Source of the DNA: JBBKWJ01 sp037968895
Lineage (GTDB): Bacteria > Actinomycetota > Acidimicrobiia > Acidimicrobiales > SZUA-35
Reading direction: 5' to 3'
Length of the DNA: 19,342 nucleotides
NCBI GenBank assembly: GCA_037968895.1
Contig: JBBKWJ010000207.1
Location: 1-19,342, forward strand
The first letter of the stretch is position 1, and every line of letters starts with the position of its first letter. A model generated the notes under the pieces. The model was not told where the DNA came from. It was given only the letters and a program-made list of their open reading frames with translations, and made no database searches. This document shows positions 16,062 through 19,342 of the stretch, in pieces. Position numbers and translations under genes: made by a program.

Positions 16062-16934
16062 TTGGAACGTCACAAGGTAAGGAACTTCTTGATGGGGGCC
16101 CTTGCTGTTCTCGCGCTTGCCGTTGGTTCGGCGTTGTGGTGGAGCGGTGGCACCGACGCCGTCGCCGCCGCATCAGACACCGCCGCATCAGACACCGCCG
16201 CACCCAACACCGAGGAGTGGCCAAACGCACTCGAATCGGCAAATGTCTCGTCGCCTACAAGCACATCGTCGACGGCGCCCGCAACGACGTTGCTGCCGAC
16301 GACAACCACAACGCCAGTCTTCGACGGGTCAACGGCCTATGTCGCAAAAGCTCTCGTCGAAGAAGGCTTCGTCGAGGTGTGGCATGCCCCCGACCACGCA
16401 GCCGAGGCGGCCTGGAGCCTTGTCGTGCCTACTGAGTTCTTTGGCCCTCGTTACTTCGAACTGATCGGCGAAGAGGGCGAGTGGTACGAGGTGGCGGTGC
16501 CGGTTCGCCCGAATGGCACAACTGGTTGGATTCCTAAGTCTGCTGTCACCGTCGGCATGGTTGACTCTCGTATAGAGATAGACCTGAGCGATCGCACAAT
16601 GTCGGTCGAGCGCGATGGGGTCGTTGTTTCAACAGTTTCTGTGTCAATTGGCAAAGACGGTTCGCCGACGCCGACCGGTCACTTTTACCTTCGCGATGAG
16701 CTCCCGTGGGACGAGACCTCGGTCTACGGGCCCTTTGTGCTTGCGTTATCGGCCTATTCCGAGACGATAGATCAGATCAACGGGGGCGATGCTGTCGTCG
16801 CCATCCACGGCACTCGACGGCCAGACCTACTTGGCCAAAAAGCGTCACTTGGCTGTATTCGAGTCGAGAATGAAACGATTGTCGCGGTTGCTGCGATTAT
16901 TGAGCCGGGAACCCCCGTCGACATCGTCGACTAG
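16062..16934 (+). CDS. L,D-transpeptidase (YkuD domain), membrane-anchored
   Basis: This extracytoplasmic cysteine transpeptidase has about 290 residues. It probably makes 3-3 peptidoglycan cross-links or attaches proteins to the wall. One N-terminal hydrophobic segment (about residues 8-28, FLMGALAVLALAVGSALWW) anchors it. A linker rich in Ala, Ser and Thr follows to about residue 88, including an AASDT-type repeat and a run of five threonines. A small SH3-like region (about 90-165, ending TTGWIPKSAV) precedes the YkuD domain, which has H249 (IHGT), C265 and R267 in SLGCIR. TTG 16062 is chosen because AAGGAG (16047-16052) is nine bases upstream and the signal anchor follows at once; the in-frame ATG at 15927 would lie inside nagZ. 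It begins 91 bases after nagZ in the same direction and may share its message. Confidence 0.92.
   Translation: MERHKVRNFLMGALAVLALAVGSALWWSGGTDAVAAASDTAASDTAAPNTEEWPNALESANVSSPTSTSSTAPATTLLPTTTTTPVFDGSTAYVAKALVEEGFVEVWHAPDHAAEAAWSLVVPTEFFGPRYFELIGEEGEWYEVAVPVRPNGTTGWIPKSAVTVGMVDSRIEIDLSDRTMSVERDGVVVSTVSVSIGKDGSPTPTGHFYLRDELPWDETSVYGPFVLALSAYSETIDQINGGDAVVAIHGTRRPDLLGQKASLGCIRVENETIVAVAAIIEPGTPVDIVD
16165..16209 (+). repeat. 15-base tandem repeat in the transpeptidase linker
   Basis: There are three head-to-tail copies of a 15-base unit, CCGCCGCATCAGACA. The first two are identical and the third differs at a few bases. They encode AASDT-AASDT-AAPNT in the flexible linker, so copy number may vary by slippage without a frameshift. 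Confidence 0.8.
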
Positions 16935-17041
16935 CTTAATTTTCTTGCTGTGACGAACGGCACTAAGGTCTCCCGGAGCATGAGCCCGCACAGATAGCCG
17001 CCGCCTGGCGACGTCGGCGGGACCTAATCAAGGGGGACCGC

Positions 17042-18796
17042 ATGGTCAAAGACTGGATTGTCGAAACGTCGTTGAGCGAGAAGTTTCCGTTCTACACGAG
17101 GGCAAACGTAGGGGAGGTATTCCCCGACCCGGTGGCGCCGCTGACGTTCTCGTTCGGGTTCCAAAACGAAGAAGGCCTCGGCGGTTCCGAAGTCGGATTT
17201 CGTGAGGCGTATTATCGAATCGGCGTGATGACCCCCGATGAGATGCCAGCGGATGAGTGCGTCTTCCTTGGTGTCACGGGTGGCTACGCCTATCTGAACG
17301 CATCGGCCCTCCGCATGCTCGGCGCTCGCGGCCCCGGCATGACAGCCCAAGACATCGACGACTCGTTCTTCGGCGATGCTCCCGGTGTGCCCCCAATTGT
17401 CGACGAGCCGTGGCATGACCGTCCTGAACTCACGGCCAAAATCGGTGAGACGTTCCAATGGACGCTGACCACTCCAAACCTGCCAGACGTGCTGGCTGAC
17501 GAAGCAACGATGAACGACCTTCGCGCCAATCGTCTTGATCTTTCGGCGATGACTGATCGCGAGATCCTTGATACGAGCTGGGCGCTGATGGAAGAGCACT
17601 TTGCTCATCTGTTCGGCCAGCACATCTTCATCAGCTTCCTCGCCACGGTGCCTATCGGCATTATCACTAAGGTCTGCGCTGCCGTCGGAGAGCCAGAATC
17701 AACCCTCAAACTGCTGGCTGGCTTGGGCGATGTCGAGTCAGCGGCACCGTCGATGTTGATGTGGACCCTCGGCCGCCAAGTCGCAGCGTCACCGGCTTTG
17801 ACTGCGCTGTTCGATGCTGGCAATGCCGATCTCGACCGCCGAATTCGAGCGGCCGAGGGCGACGACGCCGCGGCCTTTGCGGCTGCGCTCGACGACTTCA
17901 CGTTCCGCTACGGCGCACGAGGCCCGAACGAATGGGAAGCCCGCTCGCCGACATGGGAAACTGATCCAAACCTTGCACTCGCTGCGGTTGACCGAATGCG
18001 TCTCTCGCCGCAAAGCGCGGCACCCCAAGCCCACAATGACGACCGGGCCGCCGAGCGAAAGCAGATCGGTGAACGGATCGCCGCGATGCTCGTCGGAGAC
18101 CCTGAGACGCAGGGCCAGTTCTTGGCTGCGCTGAATGCGGCCACCGTGTTCATGCCTGGCCGGGAACGCACGAAGACAAACTGCATCAAGCTCGTCCACG
18201 AACTACGAATGATGATGCGAGAGTGGGGTCAGCGGTGCGTCGCGGCCGGCACGATGCCCACAGTTGAGAGCTTCGGCATGTTGATGAAAAACGAGCAATA
18301 TGCGTTTCTTGATGACCCTGCGCCGTTCCACGATGTCATCGAAGAACGGAGCGCTCACTACGCCGCTGTAAGTGAGTTGCAAGAACCGTTTCTTTTCGTT
18401 GGATCGCCCGGCCCAATTGGCGACTATCCGCGTCGCGACGAGGTCGTTATTGACCTCGCGGTGCTCGGCGAAGTGCTTCCCGGCGTGTCGGGCTGTCCCG
18501 GCATCGAACGCGGAATCGCTCGAGTGGTCACCGACTCGCACGACCCAACGGCGCTCGAGCCGGGCGACATTCTGGTCGCTCCAATCACCGATCCGTCGTG
18601 GACGCCACTGTTTGTGCCCGCGGCTGCTGTCGTTGTCGATGTTGGGGCGCCTCTCAGCCACGCAATCATCGTGAGCCGCGAACTCGGTATTCCGTGTGTG
18701 GTGTCGTGCACCGATGCGACAAAGCGAATCCAAGATGGTTCGCTCATCGAGGTCAACGGCGACACCGGTCAGGTAACGGTATTAGCGCTGCCTTGA
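17042..18796 (+). CDS. PEP-utilising enzyme family protein lacking the ATP-grasp domain
   Basis: This 584-residue protein resembles the middle and C-terminal parts of PEP synthase and rifampicin phosphotransferase. Near the N-terminus TRANVGEVFPDPVAPLTFSF (about residues 20-39) is the conserved opening of the substrate-binding middle region. The segment LVHELRMMMREWGQRCV (about 383-399) is typical of that region's end. The C-terminal swivelling domain has the phosphorylatable histidine H540 in APLSHAIIVSRELGIPCVV, preceded by GDILVAPITDPSWTPLF. No ATP-binding N-terminal domain is present, and none is encoded next to it in the window. The split resembles the large subunit of phenylphosphate synthase, where a separate protein supplies ATP binding. 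The substrate is unknown. The ATG is preceded by AAGGGGGA at good spacing, so the short form is a real start rather than a truncation. Confidence 0.85.
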   Translation: MVKDWIVETSLSEKFPFYTRANVGEVFPDPVAPLTFSFGFQNEEGLGGSEVGFREAYYRIGVMTPDEMPADECVFLGVTGGYAYLNASALRMLGARGPGMTAQDIDDSFFGDAPGVPPIVDEPWHDRPELTAKIGETFQWTLTTPNLPDVLADEATMNDLRANRLDLSAMTDREILDTSWALMEEHFAHLFGQHIFISFLATVPIGIITKVCAAVGEPESTLKLLAGLGDVESAAPSMLMWTLGRQVAASPALTALFDAGNADLDRRIRAAEGDDAAAFAAALDDFTFRYGARGPNEWEARSPTWETDPNLALAAVDRMRLSPQSAAPQAHNDDRAAERKQIGERIAAMLVGDPETQGQFLAALNAATVFMPGRERTKTNCIKLVHELRMMMREWGQRCVAAGTMPTVESFGMLMKNEQYAFLDDPAPFHDVIEERSAHYAAVSELQEPFLFVGSPGPIGDYPRRDEVVIDLAVLGEVLPGVSGCPGIERGIARVVTDSHDPTALEPGDILVAPITDPSWTPLFVPAAAVVVDVGAPLSHAIIVSRELGIPCVVSCTDATKRIQDGSLIEVNGDTGQVTVLALP

Positions 18797-18816
18797 ACTC
18801 GAGGGTAAGTGCGAGG

Positions 18817-19188
18817 CTATTGATCCAAAATGAATCGGATCATGTGGCGGTAGGTCACGTCGTCGTGAAGTGTTGATGTTTGGTCGGAGGTCGGGTCGCT
18901 GGCCCACACCCCGGCCAAGATCTGTCGCGCCGCGCCGCATGACGAACCGACGAACGTCTCGCAATCAAGCTGATCGAGGTCGAGAAGGTCGCGATGTCGG
19001 CCTTCAACCGGATACGCGACGCCGCCTGCTTCAACTAAGAAACCTTCGATCGAGAGAATGCCAACGCCGGTCCGTTCGGCTGCGTTGACGAACTCGGTTG
19101 CGTACGGTGCGCTGACGAACCCGCCGGCCTTACAGACGATCACTTCGCCTGGGTGACGCTGGCCGAACCATGCGATGAGGTCTGCCAT
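18817..19188 (-). CDS. Hypothetical protein, 123 residues
   Basis: I do not recognise the family. The product is soluble-looking: no signal peptide and no convincing membrane helix. It opens with MADLIAWFGQRHPGEVIVCKAG, has alternating short hydrophobic stretches (VIVCKAGGF, GVGILSIEGFLV) that suggest an alpha/beta fold, three cysteines (two of them in DCETFVGSSCGAA), and an acidic/His-rich C-terminus ending RHMIRFILDQ. Base composition and codon use match the neighbours. ATG 19188 follows the stop of the upstream rhomboid-like gene by five bases; AAGGGG about 11 bases upstream can serve as ribosome-binding site, so the pair is probably one operon. It converges on the PEP-utilising protein gene with 20 bases between stops and no evident terminator. 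Confidence 0.7.
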   Translation of the reverse strand: MADLIAWFGQRHPGEVIVCKAGGFVSAPYATEFVNAAERTGVGILSIEGFLVEAGGVAYPVEGRHRDLLDLDQLDCETFVGSSCGAARQILAGVWASDPTSDQTSTLHDDVTYRHMIRFILDQ

Positions 19189-19193
19189 GGCGA

Positions 19194-19342
19194 CTAGAGC
19201 CCCTTCTTCTTACGCTGTTCCTTCGAATAGTTTTCAAGCTTCTTGCGCTGCTCTTTAGAGAGGCTGTCGAGGCCGTTTTCGGCGACCTGATCGAGAATGT
19301 CATCGATCTCGATCTGTTGAAGCTGGTCTTCAATCGGGTTGG
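19194..19342 (-). CDS. C-terminal end of a probable rhomboid-family protein (partial)
   Basis: A minus-strand frame open to the window edge ends at TAG 19194-19196 and supplies 49 codons. The visible tail contains IEIDDILDQVAENGLDSLSK followed by EQRKKLENYSKEQRKKKGL. The pattern 'I(D)xILDKvsexGldSLtxeErxxLexyS' is the short helical cytoplasmic domain found at the C-terminus of many rhomboid-family intramembrane proteases (DUF6576-like). The membrane domain is outside the window, so the assignment rests on this tail only; other proteins carry similar tails. It is coupled to the 123-residue gene five bases downstream. Confidence 0.65.
   Translation of the reverse strand, partial: NPIEDQLQQIEIDDILDQVAENGLDSLSKEQRKKLENYSKEQRKKKGL

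Noticed and set aside
16935..17041. 107-base gap before the PEP-utilising gene, with TTGCTG and TAAGGT boxes and a CCGCCG/CGGCGG repeat
   Set aside because: The boxes are spaced by only 13 bases and the repeat is short with a long loop; a promoter is expected here, but I cannot point to it.
18203..18733. 176-codon minus-strand open frame
   Set aside because: It opposes the phosphohistidine domain of the PEP-utilising protein; no family features are visible.
1..19342. Mobile elements, phage genes, CRISPR, tRNA or defence systems
   Set aside because: I found no transposase, integrase, spaced direct repeats, tRNA-like folds or defence genes; the window reads as ordinary chromosome.

Overview
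The window looks like a chromosomal segment of a moderately high-GC actinobacterium, most plausibly an Acidimicrobiia-type (Ilumatobacter-like, perhaps aquatic) lineage. This rests on codon use rich in GAC, GTC and CTC, frequent GTG/TTG starts, lipoproteins with Thr/Ser-rich linkers, an inositolphosphotransferase-type PAP2 protein and an L,D-transpeptidase. The taxonomic call is inference, because no rRNA or tRNA lies in the window. The layout is compact: no gap between genes exceeds about 200 bases, and there is no transposon, phage, CRISPR array or tRNA.

Left part (1-6889). A PLP-dependent decarboxylase truncated by the window edge overlaps, by GTGA, a methylthioadenosine/S-adenosylhomocysteine deaminase-type amidohydrolase. 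A near-perfect palindrome fills the gap to a convergent minus-strand operon encoding a BMP-type nucleoside ABC importer: lipoprotein binding protein, then a strong terminator, then a double-domain ATPase and two permeases joined by 4-base overlaps. The arrangement suggests uptake of purine nucleosides beside an enzyme that deaminates adenosine-type compounds.

Middle part (7091-11984). Reading away from the importer is a plus-strand row: a membrane-anchored, lipobox-less paralogue of the BMP binding protein, a Cof-type HAD phosphatase, thymidine kinase, a carotenoid oxygenase with all four iron-binding histidines, and an orphan ParA-type ATPase. Thymidine kinase strengthens the nucleoside-salvage theme.

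Right part (11997-19342). A minus-strand group holds uracil-DNA glycosylase, a PAP2 membrane protein and a zinc-type homocysteine S-methyltransferase. Divergent from it are two envelope genes, a NagZ-like GH3 lipoprotein and an anchored YkuD L,D-transpeptidase, both with Thr-rich linkers. Next is a PEP-synthase/rifampicin-phosphotransferase-like protein that has the phosphohistidine domain but no ATP-grasp domain. At the edge a minus-strand pair holds an unrecognised 123-residue protein and the C-terminal tail of a probable rhomboid-family protein.

Most genes are recognisable housekeeping or salvage families, and I see no convincing new multi-gene system. The most unusual items are the ATP-grasp-less PEP-utilising protein, the anchored BMP paralogue, and the two large inverted repeats that punctuate the importer operon.
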